Below, one piece after another: positions 1 to 5,580 of a stretch of DNA of 11,496 bases; the stretch's first letter is position 1, and the number at the start of each line of letters is the position of its first letter. Below the pieces are notes generated by a model. The model saw only the letters and a list, made by a program, of their open reading frames with translations, had not been told where the DNA came from and searched no databases. Both the position numbers and the translations under genes were made by a program. The stretch covers positions 1 through 11,496 of the forward strand of contig CAAEEV010000039.1 of assembly GCA_900754955.1 (NCBI GenBank), written 5' to 3'. The DNA is from Eggerthellaceae bacterium (lineage in GTDB: Bacteria; Actinomycetota; Coriobacteriia; Coriobacteriales; Eggerthellaceae).

Positions 1-165
1 GTCCACTTTCGCGAAATTCCGGTCTCGTTTCGCCCTTCTCGGCCCCGTTCGTGCCAAATCAGGCCGAGAAGGGCGGTTTGAGACCGCAAACGCCCTCTTC
101 TGCACCGAGAAGCGCCTTTTCGGACCGGGTTTTCCGGGAAGTGGACGGAAAACGCGCTTCTCGGC
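1..165. repeat. Palindromic repeat element, copy 1 (left end outside window)
   Basis: The first 84 bases are identical to 11413-11496, in the same orientation. Inside is a strong imperfect hairpin: arms 21-44 and 62-85 pair over about 24 bp around a 17-base loop. A smaller hairpin follows (CTTCT 97-101 with AGAAG 108-112). The right edge, 141-165, is an imperfect inverted copy (21 of 25 positions) of 11394-11418, the left edge of copy 2. The full element is therefore about 184 bp with inverted ends starting GCCGAGAAGCG and ending in TTCCGTCCAC. The motif CTTCTCGG or its complement recurs four times here. There is no open reading frame of note. It could be a REP/MITE-like dispersed repeat or a structured RNA; the first 19 bases of this copy lie before the window. 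Confidence 0.8.
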
Positions 166-272
166 TTTTCGCGTGCCTTTTGGTGGCGGCGTAGCAGATT
201 TAGGCCGGCACGACGTGGAGGGCCGAGGGGGTCACGCCCAAAAGCGCTGGCGTTTCTGGAGTCGTGCTGGGG
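166..272. other. Noncoding spacer, nothing recognised
   Basis: This stretch lies between the palindromic repeat and the tandem repeats. Short open frames cross it, but none has a ribosome binding site or family resemblance. One isolated match to the tandem-repeat core (CGCCCAAAAG) lies at 235-244, out of register with the others. Confidence 0.5.
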
Positions 273-420
273 CGCTTGCTGCTCCGAGCTCGTCCAAAGT
301 CGTGCGGGGTGCCGACCTACGCTCGCCCAGAAGTGCGCTGGAGCGCCTTGCGCTCGTCCAAAGGTGCACTGGAGCACCCTGAGCTCACCCAAAGTCGCCC
401 CGATGCGCCCTACGCTCGTT
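273..420. repeat. Degenerate tandem repeat, unit about 31 bp
   Basis: The core GCTCGTCCAAAG and its variants recur, with the final G at 299, 333, 363 and 394, giving spacings of 34, 30 and 31. The part between cores varies around GTGCGCTGGAGCGCC and contains short dyads (GCGC-TGGA-GCGC at 335-346; GGTGC...GCACC at 363-378). The array runs into the last bases of the MFS gene on the other strand and so lies in its 3' flank. No protein is convincing in any frame. Its function is unknown; it might act in transcript ending or simply be slipped sequence. Confidence 0.55.
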
Positions 421-1696
421 CCGCGCGGCGCGCCAGAACGACGGTGAGCGCAATGGTGAGCGCGAGGAACGCTGCCACACCGCCGAACAGCACGAGGTAG
501 GTGCCGGTCACCTCGATGAGCGTGCCCCACACGAAACCGGTGAGCGCGCCGCTGATCGATGCAGCCATGGACACGCGCGCGTAGATCTTCGGATAGTCGA
601 GCGTGCCGAACGCGCGGCGCGTGAAAATGGGCATCATGACGTTGGTCACGCCGTAGAAGAAACCGAAAGCGAAGGCGGCGATGTAGAACACAACCGCTCC
701 GCAATCGCCGAGGGCGAACAGCGCCACGCCCACGATGCCGAGCGCCGTGCCGGCGATGGCGCCTGCGTAGGGCTTGCGGTCGCCCACCCAGCCGAGCACG
801 AGCTTCGAGATGGTCTGGCCCGCCATCGCGGCCGACGACGCCGTAGCACCGAGCAGCGGCATCGCGGCCGACAGCGGCAGGGTGGCGGCGTAGCTCGGAA
901 TCATGAAGTACACGTACATGCCGAAGTTCAGGAAGAAGCAGATGGCGGCGATGAGGATGAACGCGGGGGAGCGAAACGCCTGGGCGGCGGGCACGCCCGT
1001 CTCGGCGGGCTGACTCGCTATGGCAGCGCCGTTCGCAGCCGCTTGTTCGCATGTCTCCTCCGAGCCGTACGGTGCAAGCCCCTTGTCGGACGGACGGCTC
1101 GCCACGAGGAAGATGCTCGTGGGAACGGTGAGCGCTGACAGGGCAGCGAACACGAGGTAGGTAGCCGACCAGCCGATCTCGATGATGAGCGCCCCGCCGA
1201 CCGAGCTCCACACCACGCCGCCGACGCCGGTGAACGCCATGACGATGCCCACGAGGAAGCCCGCCTTCTTTGCGAACCAGCGGTTGATGAGCGTCGAGGG
1301 TGCGAGGAACAGCAGCATGGCGATGCTGATTCCCATGACGAAGGCCCCCACGTAGAATTGCCAGAGCTCGCTCGTGAACGACAGCCACACGAAGTCGAGC
1401 GCTGCCAGCGCACTCGCCCCCGCGATGGCGATGCGGGCATCGGCGCGTCCGAGCAGACGCCCGAGCAGCGGCAGGAAGATAAGCGACGAGAGCCAGAGGA
1501 TCGACGTGTAGTAGCTGAGCATACCCGCACCGACGCCGAGATGTTCGGAGAGCGACGTGTAGAAGATACCGGCGCAGCTGAGGCCGAGCGAGAGCGGTAT
1601 GAAGCTCGTGAGAACGAGCGCGATGACGACGCGATAGCCGAAGAACAGGCCGTGCGTGCGCACCTTGTCGCCTGCCTGATGTGCCGGGTTTTCCAT
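410..1696 (-). CDS. MFS transporter, oxalate/formate-antiporter-like type
   Basis: This is a 428-residue Major Facilitator Superfamily permease of the cytoplasmic membrane with 12 predicted helices. Helix 1 begins near residue 20 (FFGYRVVIALVL). NRWFAKKAGFLVGIVMAFTG (residues 138-157) and a short RPSDKGLAPYG stretch before the central loop (residues 201-211) are typical of the oxalate/formate-antiporter-like and monocarboxylate-like MFS branch. LVLGWVGDRK (299-308) is the second-half copy of the MFS loop 2-3 motif. The ATG at 1694-1696 is chosen because AGGAG precedes it by 10 bases; an in-frame ATG 26 codons upstream adds a polar, Arg/His-rich tail with no such site. It diverges from the molybdoenzyme across a shared operator region. 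By context it probably imports the enzyme's substrate or exports its product. The substrate is not deducible, and direction of transport is inference. Confidence 0.9.
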   Translation of the reverse strand: MENPAHQAGDKVRTHGLFFGYRVVIALVLTSFIPLSLGLSCAGIFYTSLSEHLGVGAGMLSYYTSILWLSSLIFLPLLGRLLGRADARIAIAGASALAALDFVWLSFTSELWQFYVGAFVMGISIAMLLFLAPSTLINRWFAKKAGFLVGIVMAFTGVGGVVWSSVGGALIIEIGWSATYLVFAALSALTVPTSIFLVASRPSDKGLAPYGSEETCEQAAANGAAIASQPAETGVPAAQAFRSPAFILIAAICFFLNFGMYVYFMIPSYAATLPLSAAMPLLGATASSAAMAGQTISKLVLGWVGDRKPYAGAIAGTALGIVGVALFALGDCGAVVFYIAAFAFGFFYGVTNVMMPIFTRRAFGTLDYPKIYARVSMAASISGALTGFVWGTLIEVTGTYLVLFGGVAAFLALTIALTVVLARRAERA

Positions 1697-1797
1697 GACG
1701 GGGCTTCTCCTTTCGATGCGGTGATGCGGTTGCTTCCACGGGGTGACGCGCGCGGCGCTGGCCGCTTTCCGCATGCCCCGTCTCTTGTCGCTTTTCC

Positions 1798-1803
1798 ACT
1801 ATA
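1798..1803 (-). promoter_or_regulatory. Candidate -10 box for the MFS gene
   Basis: The minus strand reads TATAGT, about 100 bases before the MFS start. No good -35 hexamer lies 16-18 bases upstream, which would fit a promoter needing an activator. The box lies on the MFS side of the shared operator at 1860-1905. Confidence 0.3.
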
Positions 1804-1859
1804 GGGGTGTGCGCTGCGCGGTACGTCGTTCTGCGAGGTGTAAAAGTCCAGTTCAGAGC

Positions 1860-1905
1860 TTTTCATGCAGGCTGTATGAGTGCGCGCGGGCGGTTCATGA
1901 ACCGC
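1860..1905 (+). promoter_or_regulatory. Bipartite operator between MFS and molybdoenzyme genes
   Basis: Box 1 (1860-1880) contains the 17-bp near-perfect dyad TCATGCAGGCTGTATGA: the arms TCATGCAG and CTGTATGA differ from symmetry at one pair, and the centre is G. Thirteen bases later box 2 (1890-1905) is a perfect 16-bp palindrome, GCGGTTCATGAACCGC. Box 1 is identical over 21 bases to 9362-9382 on the other strand. Box 2 matches 9337-9348 at 11 of 12 positions with the same 13-bp gap. Such dyads are the usual form of LuxR-family DNA sites, and the only regulator in the window is LuxR-type, so it is the obvious binder. Binding itself is inference. Confidence 0.85.
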
Positions 1906-1923
1906 GGATGGCGCGCTTCGGCG

Positions 1924-1929
1924 GATACT
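1924..1929 (+). promoter_or_regulatory. Candidate -10 box for the molybdoenzyme operon
   Basis: GATACT lies 18 bases after the end of box 2, and the place where a -35 hexamer would sit (about 1901-1906) overlaps box 2. This is the arrangement expected when a LuxR-type activator replaces the -35 contact. The predicted transcript start is near 1936, giving a leader of about 64 bases. The second site at 9315-9320 has nearly the same spacing. Confidence 0.5.
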
Positions 1930-1999
1930 CGCATTGAAAGAAACCGCCGCGCGCGTTGCCGGCAGGCGGTTCGTTGCGAGAGAGAAAGCGAGGTCTGCG

Positions 2000-4339
2000 A
2001 TGCACGAAGAATTCGGATTCGTCGAACACGAGCATCCGTGGCGCTACGAGGAGGGCGACCTGACCGTCACGCGCGGCAGCGCATGGTCGGGCCCGGGATG
2101 CCATCTGGGCTGCGGCGTGCTCATGTACACCGACAAGGACGGCACGCTCGTGAAAGTGGAGGGCGATCCCGAGAACCCCTTCAATAAAGGACGCCTTTGC
2201 GTGCGCTGCTTGGACATGATCGAGTCGACCTACAACGACAACCGCGTGCTCTACCCGATGCGCCGCACGGGCGGCCGCGGCACCGACACGTGGGAGCGCA
2301 TCACCTGGGATGAGGCCTACGACGAGATAGCCGAGAAATTCCTCGCCTACAAGAAAGAGTTCGGCGCCGAGTCGGTGCTGTTCTACAAGGGCACCGGCCG
2401 CGACATCGCTCCGTGGATCAGCCACCTCGCCTGGTCGTTCGGCAGCCCCAACGTGGTGTTCGGCCTGTCGGGCTGCGCGTGCTTCGTGCCGCGCATCGCG
2501 GCATCCACGTGCACGTCGGGATCGTTTTGGGTGGGCGACTACTCCCAGCAGTTCGCCGACCGCTACGACAATCCCGATTGGAAGTGCCCGGAGCTCATCG
2601 CTTTGTGGGGCAACAACCCCATCGTGTCGAACTCCGACGGCCTGTACGGTCACTGGGTGGTCGATTGCATGAAGCGCGGTTCGAAGATCATCTCGGTCGA
2701 CCCGAAGATGACCTGGCTCGGCACCAAGGCGGTGCTGCATCTGCCGTTGCGTCCCGGTACCGACGCGGCGCTCGCCATGGGCATGCTCCACGTGATGATC
2801 GAAGAGGAGATCTACGACAAGGAGTTCGTCGAGAAGTGGTGCTTCGGCTTCGAGGACCTCGCCGAGGCCGTGAAGCCCTACACGCCTGAGCGCACGGCTG
2901 AGATCACCTGGGTCGACGCCGACAAGATCGTGAAGGCGGCGCGCATGATCGCCGCGGCCGACGGCTTCGTGATGCAGTGGGGTGTGGCCACCGACATGAG
3001 CAAGGAGGCGATTCCGTCCTGCCAGGCGCTGTCGGCCCTGTTCCAGATCACGGGCAACGTCGACAATCCCGGCGGCATGATCTCGCCGCCGTCGATCCTT
3101 GCGTACTACAACGGCTGGGGCTGGGAGAACCTGCCGCCCGAGCAGCAGGAGAAGCGCCTCGGCATCCACAAGTACCCGCTGTACCACTACGGCTTCAAGA
3201 ACGCCTCGACCGACGTGGTGCTCGAATGTCTGGAGACGGGCAAGGACGAGCTCGGCAACGACTACCCGCTCAAGGCGGCTTGGCTGCAGACCACCAACCC
3301 GCTCGTGAACTCCTCGCCCGAGACGCGCCGCACCTACCACGCGCTCAACAAGCTCGAGTTCATCGTGTCGATCGACATGTACCTGACGCCCACCGTGCAG
3401 GCGCTCGCCGACATCGTGCTGCCGGCGTGCACGTACCCCGAGCGCAACGGCATCCGCATCGGCGACGGCGTCCAGCGCGGCGAGACCATCAACAAGTGCT
3501 GCCAGGTGGGCGAGGCGAAGTCCGATATGGTGATCAACTGGGAGCTCGGCAAGCGCATCGCCCCCGAGTTCTTCCCGTGGGACACCGAAGAGGACATGTT
3601 CAGCCACATCCTCGAGGGGATGGGCATGACCTTCGAAGAGCTGCGCGAGGCTGCACCCACGTATCTTCCGTTCGAATACCGCAAGTACGAGAAGGGGCTT
3701 CTGCGCGCCGACGGCCAGCCCGGCTTTGAGACGGCGACGGGCAAGATCGAGCTGCGTTCCACCTACTTCGCCATGACGGGCCTCGACGACGTGCCGAGCT
3801 TTGAGGAGCCCTCGCCGGGTCCCGTGGCCGATCCCGATCTGTATAAGGACTACCCGCTCGTGCTCACCACTGGCGCGCGCACGTGGTCGATGTTCCATTC
3901 CGAGCATCGTCAGGTTCCGCGCCTGCGCGCCCTGCGTCCCGATCCCGTGCTCGAGATCCATCCCGACGCGGCCGCGAAGTACGGCGTGGCGGAGGGCGAC
4001 TGGGTGTGGGTCGAGAACCACCGCGGTCGCGCCAAGCGCCGCGTGGTGTTCAACGAGGGCCTCGATCCGCGCTATTGCTCGACCGATCACGGCTGGTGGC
4101 TGCCTGAGGCGCCCGCCTACGAGGAGGGCGGCTACAGCGGCATGTGGGACTACACGATCAACCAGCTGCTCGCCTATGACTGCGGGCGTTCGGGTTTCGG
4201 TTCGAATTACAAGACCGTGCTCTGCCGCATCTACCAATGCGAGCTGGGGGATCACAACACCGAGGACAACCCGCTCGGATGCGGTGCGCCGGCGGGCGAG
4301 CCCGTACATGCCGACAAGGACGGAAAGGAAGGCGAGTAG
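2000..4339 (+). CDS. Molybdopterin oxidoreductase, catechol dehydroxylase/acetylene hydratase-like
   Basis: This 779-residue cytoplasmic enzyme belongs to the DMSO reductase superfamily, in the branch holding acetylene hydratase, pyrogallol transhydroxylase and the gut catechol dehydroxylases. Blocks resembling acetylene hydratase as I recall it are RVLYP near 82, WERITWDEAYDEIAEK (98-113), the PLRPGTDAALAMGM stretch with a following YDKEFVEKWCFGFEDL (249-287), STDM-like ATDM (330-333) and YLTPTVQALADIVLP (461-475). The C-terminal cofactor domain has TTGARTWSMFHSEHRQ (623-638) and DHGWWLPE (696-703), typical of catechol dehydroxylases. Cys159 (LSGCAC) aligns with the tungsten-binding Cys of acetylene hydratase. 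The N-terminal Fe-S motif shows C34, C38 and C67, but the usual first Cys position is Gly31. There is no Tat signal. The ATG at 2000 is preferred (GCGAGG 6 bases upstream); a TTG at 1934 would start at or before the predicted transcript start. It is probably a reductive aromatic dehydroxylase or hydroxyl transferase; substrate unknown. Confidence 0.88.
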   Translation: MHEEFGFVEHEHPWRYEEGDLTVTRGSAWSGPGCHLGCGVLMYTDKDGTLVKVEGDPENPFNKGRLCVRCLDMIESTYNDNRVLYPMRRTGGRGTDTWERITWDEAYDEIAEKFLAYKKEFGAESVLFYKGTGRDIAPWISHLAWSFGSPNVVFGLSGCACFVPRIAASTCTSGSFWVGDYSQQFADRYDNPDWKCPELIALWGNNPIVSNSDGLYGHWVVDCMKRGSKIISVDPKMTWLGTKAVLHLPLRPGTDAALAMGMLHVMIEEEIYDKEFVEKWCFGFEDLAEAVKPYTPERTAEITWVDADKIVKAARMIAAADGFVMQWGVATDMSKEAIPSCQALSALFQITGNVDNPGGMISPPSILAYYNGWGWENLPPEQQEKRLGIHKYPLYHYGFKNASTDVVLECLETGKDELGNDYPLKAAWLQTTNPLVNSSPETRRTYHALNKLEFIVSIDMYLTPTVQALADIVLPACTYPERNGIRIGDGVQRGETINKCCQVGEAKSDMVINWELGKRIAPEFFPWDTEEDMFSHILEGMGMTFEELREAAPTYLPFEYRKYEKGLLRADGQPGFETATGKIELRSTYFAMTGLDDVPSFEEPSPGPVADPDLYKDYPLVLTTGARTWSMFHSEHRQVPRLRALRPDPVLEIHPDAAAKYGVAEGDWVWVENHRGRAKRRVVFNEGLDPRYCSTDHGWWLPEAPAYEEGGYSGMWDYTINQLLAYDCGRSGFGSNYKTVLCRIYQCELGDHNTEDNPLGCGAPAGEPVHADKDGKEGE

Positions 4340-4341
4340 CC

Positions 4342-4683
4342 ATGGCGAAGGGTATTCTGGTCGACTACGAATGGTGCTCTGGCTGCCATTCCTGCGAGAT
4401 GGCGTGCGCGGTGGAGCTGACGCACGAGTTCCCCGCGGGCCATCAGGGCGTGTCGGTGCATCACGAAGGCCTGTACAAGATCGGCGAGGATCGCTGGAAT
4501 GACATCTACCTGCCGGTGTTCACCGAGCTGTGCGATCAGTGCGCGGCGCGTCGGGCGGCGGGCGAGGCCGAGCCTACGTGCGTGAAGCACTGCCAGGCGC
4601 ATGTGCTCAAGTACGGCGAGGTTGAAGAGCTGGCTCGTGATCTTGCCGCCAAGCCCAAGCAGGTGCTGTACTGTCTCGGGTAA
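4342..4683 (+). CDS. Dicluster 4Fe-4S ferredoxin-like electron-transfer subunit
   Basis: This is a 113-residue protein whose start lies 2 bases after the molybdoenzyme stop, with AAGGAAGG just upstream, so the two are almost certainly co-translated. C12, C15, C18 and C22 form CxxCxxCxxxC, and C64, C67, C80 and C84 form CxxC-x12-CxxxC. In DmsB/NrfC-type ferredoxins the first three Cys of one motif join the last Cys of the other, giving two [4Fe-4S] clusters. Typical DmsB-like subunits are about 200 residues with four clusters, so this is a half-size form. There is no signal peptide or membrane helix. It presumably feeds electrons to the molybdenum centre in the cytoplasm; the donor to it is not encoded nearby in an obvious way. 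Cys111, near the C-terminus, is extra. Confidence 0.9.
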   Translation: MAKGILVDYEWCSGCHSCEMACAVELTHEFPAGHQGVSVHHEGLYKIGEDRWNDIYLPVFTELCDQCAARRAAGEAEPTCVKHCQAHVLKYGEVEELARDLAAKPKQVLYCLG

Positions 4684-4724
4684 CGTCTGGACAGCGTGCC
4701 GTTTTCAGCGCCACGTGACATGCG

Positions 4725-4761
4725 AAGCCGGGGTCTGCGCAATGCAGGCCCCGGCTTTTTT
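4725..4761 (+). terminator. Rho-independent terminator after the molybdoenzyme operon
   Basis: AAGCCGGGG (4725-4733) pairs with CCCCGGCTT (4749-4757), the stem continues with CTGC/GCAG across one mismatch, and the loop is GCAAT. The stem runs into TTTTTT (4756-4761). It lies 42 bases after the ferredoxin stop. Confidence 0.92.
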
Positions 4762-4944
4762 GTTTTGCCTTGGGATTGTTTCGCCTGATGGGGTGCGCTG
4801 TGCGCTCAGCGTGCGCTGCTTTGGGGGGGGTTCGGCTGGGGGTTGGTGGGCGTAGTGAGTGCTGGCGGGGCGGCGGCGCGGCGGTGCGCGATCGGGCGCT
4901 GGCGGAAGTTCGGCCGCGTATTGGTGGATGAGGGCGCCTCGAGA
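4762..4944. other. Noncoding spacer with a G-rich tract
   Basis: No supported gene is seen. On the plus strand 4823-4850 holds a run of eight G, then five G, then three G with loops of 7 and 5 bases. This fits the G3+N1-7 pattern of a possible G-quadruplex if the eight-base run supplies two tracts. Otherwise nothing is recognised. Confidence 0.35.
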
Positions 4945-5092
4945 AGGAAAAAATGCGCAAAAATGACCGAAGTATCCTGTTGAGAAGTAGGGCGGCGCTC
5001 GAAGCTCAACTCCGACCAGGCAAAATGCATCCGCGAGGACGCCCAATACGTGCTCGAAGGGAGATCCATTGGGTACTTCGGTGAAAAATCTG
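4945..5092. repeat. Structured noncoding element with inverted ends
   Basis: ACCGAAGTATCC (4966-4977) is mirrored by GGGTACTTCGGT (5071-5082), with 11 of 12 positions paired. Inside are two further perfect 6-bp dyads: GTTGAG/CTCAAC (4979-4984 and 5005-5010) and CCCAAT/ATTGGG (5042-5047 and 5068-5073). A-rich flanks (AAAAAATGCGCAAAAATG on the left, GAAAAATC on the right) stand out against the GC-rich surroundings. Short frames on the minus strand show no family or ribosome binding site. It could be a MITE-like remnant, a dispersed repeat, or a small structured RNA. Confidence 0.45.
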
Positions 5093-5124
5093 CAGATCGT
5101 CTGGCGTTATGCGCCCGGTAACGC

Positions 5125-5260
5125 GGCTGTGGCGTAGCAGCGCGGTGCGAATCCACCGCAGCGACGCGAATTGGCAGCAGCTGCGCCGCGAGCCGGCTGT
5201 GGCCGCGCGCTGCGAATCGGCCTCACCCGCAGTGCGAACCCGCTGCCGCCTCACCGCGCT
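5125..5260. repeat. Degenerate direct repeat, offset about 65-70 bp
   Basis: GGCTGTGGC occurs at 5125 and 5195, and TGCGAATC at 5146 and 5211. TGCGAA also occurs a third time at 5233. The sequence between has diverged strongly. No gene is supported here. Confidence 0.3.
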
Positions 5261-5340
5261 GATTGGCCGCCATCGTGTGGGGCGGTCTGTGCGGGCTTCT
5301 GACCCCAAATCTACCCGCCCTCACACAATCCCCCTCCAAC

Positions 5341-5380
5341 GAAAAGGCGGAGGAGCGGACGCTCGGGTCCGCTCCTCCGC
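5341..5380 (-). terminator. Terminator of the minus-strand flavoenzyme operon
   Basis: GCGGAGGAGCGGAC (5347-5360) pairs perfectly over 14 bp with 5367-5380, with a 6-base loop. On the minus strand the stem is followed by CTTTTC, so it works for transcripts coming from the flavoenzyme gene, about 200 bases after its stop codon. The U-tract is short, but the stem is very stable. Confidence 0.75.
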
Positions 5381-5525
5381 TAGGGGGATGCTGCTTGCTT
5401 GCAGCTTCAAAGAGGGAAGGGTGGCATAAACACCGCGTTCGACTCTTGCGAACGGCGCCTGCGACGCGCCGCCGATGTCGATGCTCGCGCCACGCTGTAG
5501 GCGCCGTGCCGTTCTTTCAGCGAGG

Positions 5526-5570
5526 GCTGTCGGCGGAAACACCTTCCAAAGAAGCGCTTCCGCCGACAGC
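5526..5570 (-). other. Long hairpin in the 3' leader-out of the flavoenzyme operon
   Basis: GCTGTCGGCGGAA (5526-5538) pairs perfectly over 13 bp with 5558-5570. The 19-base loop contains a further CTTC/GAAG match. It begins 10 bases after the flavoenzyme stop codon (minus strand) and has no T-run. It may stabilise the 3' end or act as a first, U-less termination site before the hairpin at 5341-5380. Confidence 0.55.
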
Positions 5571-5580
5571 GCGTTCGCCT

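Noticed and set aside
1..85. Terminal repeat read as a CRISPR array or tRNA-linked attachment site
   Set aside because: There is no repeat-spacer periodicity, no cas gene, no tRNA and no integrase in the window; the two copies are 11.4 kb apart.
1934..1999. A 22-codon longer start (TTG at 1934) for the molybdoenzyme
   Set aside because: It lies at or before the predicted transcript start (about 1936), adds no family sequence, and the ATG at 2000 has a purine-rich site upstream.
1895..4309. An open minus-strand frame of about 800 codons opposite the molybdoenzyme
   Set aside because: It is the mirror of a real gene with strong GC third-position bias. The translation is rich in His, Arg, Ala and Val with no domain, and no ribosome binding site is present.
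4607..5308. Several overlapping small frames in the gene-free region after the ferredoxin gene
   Set aside because: They overlap each other and the terminator, lack ribosome binding sites, and their open state is explained by high GC.
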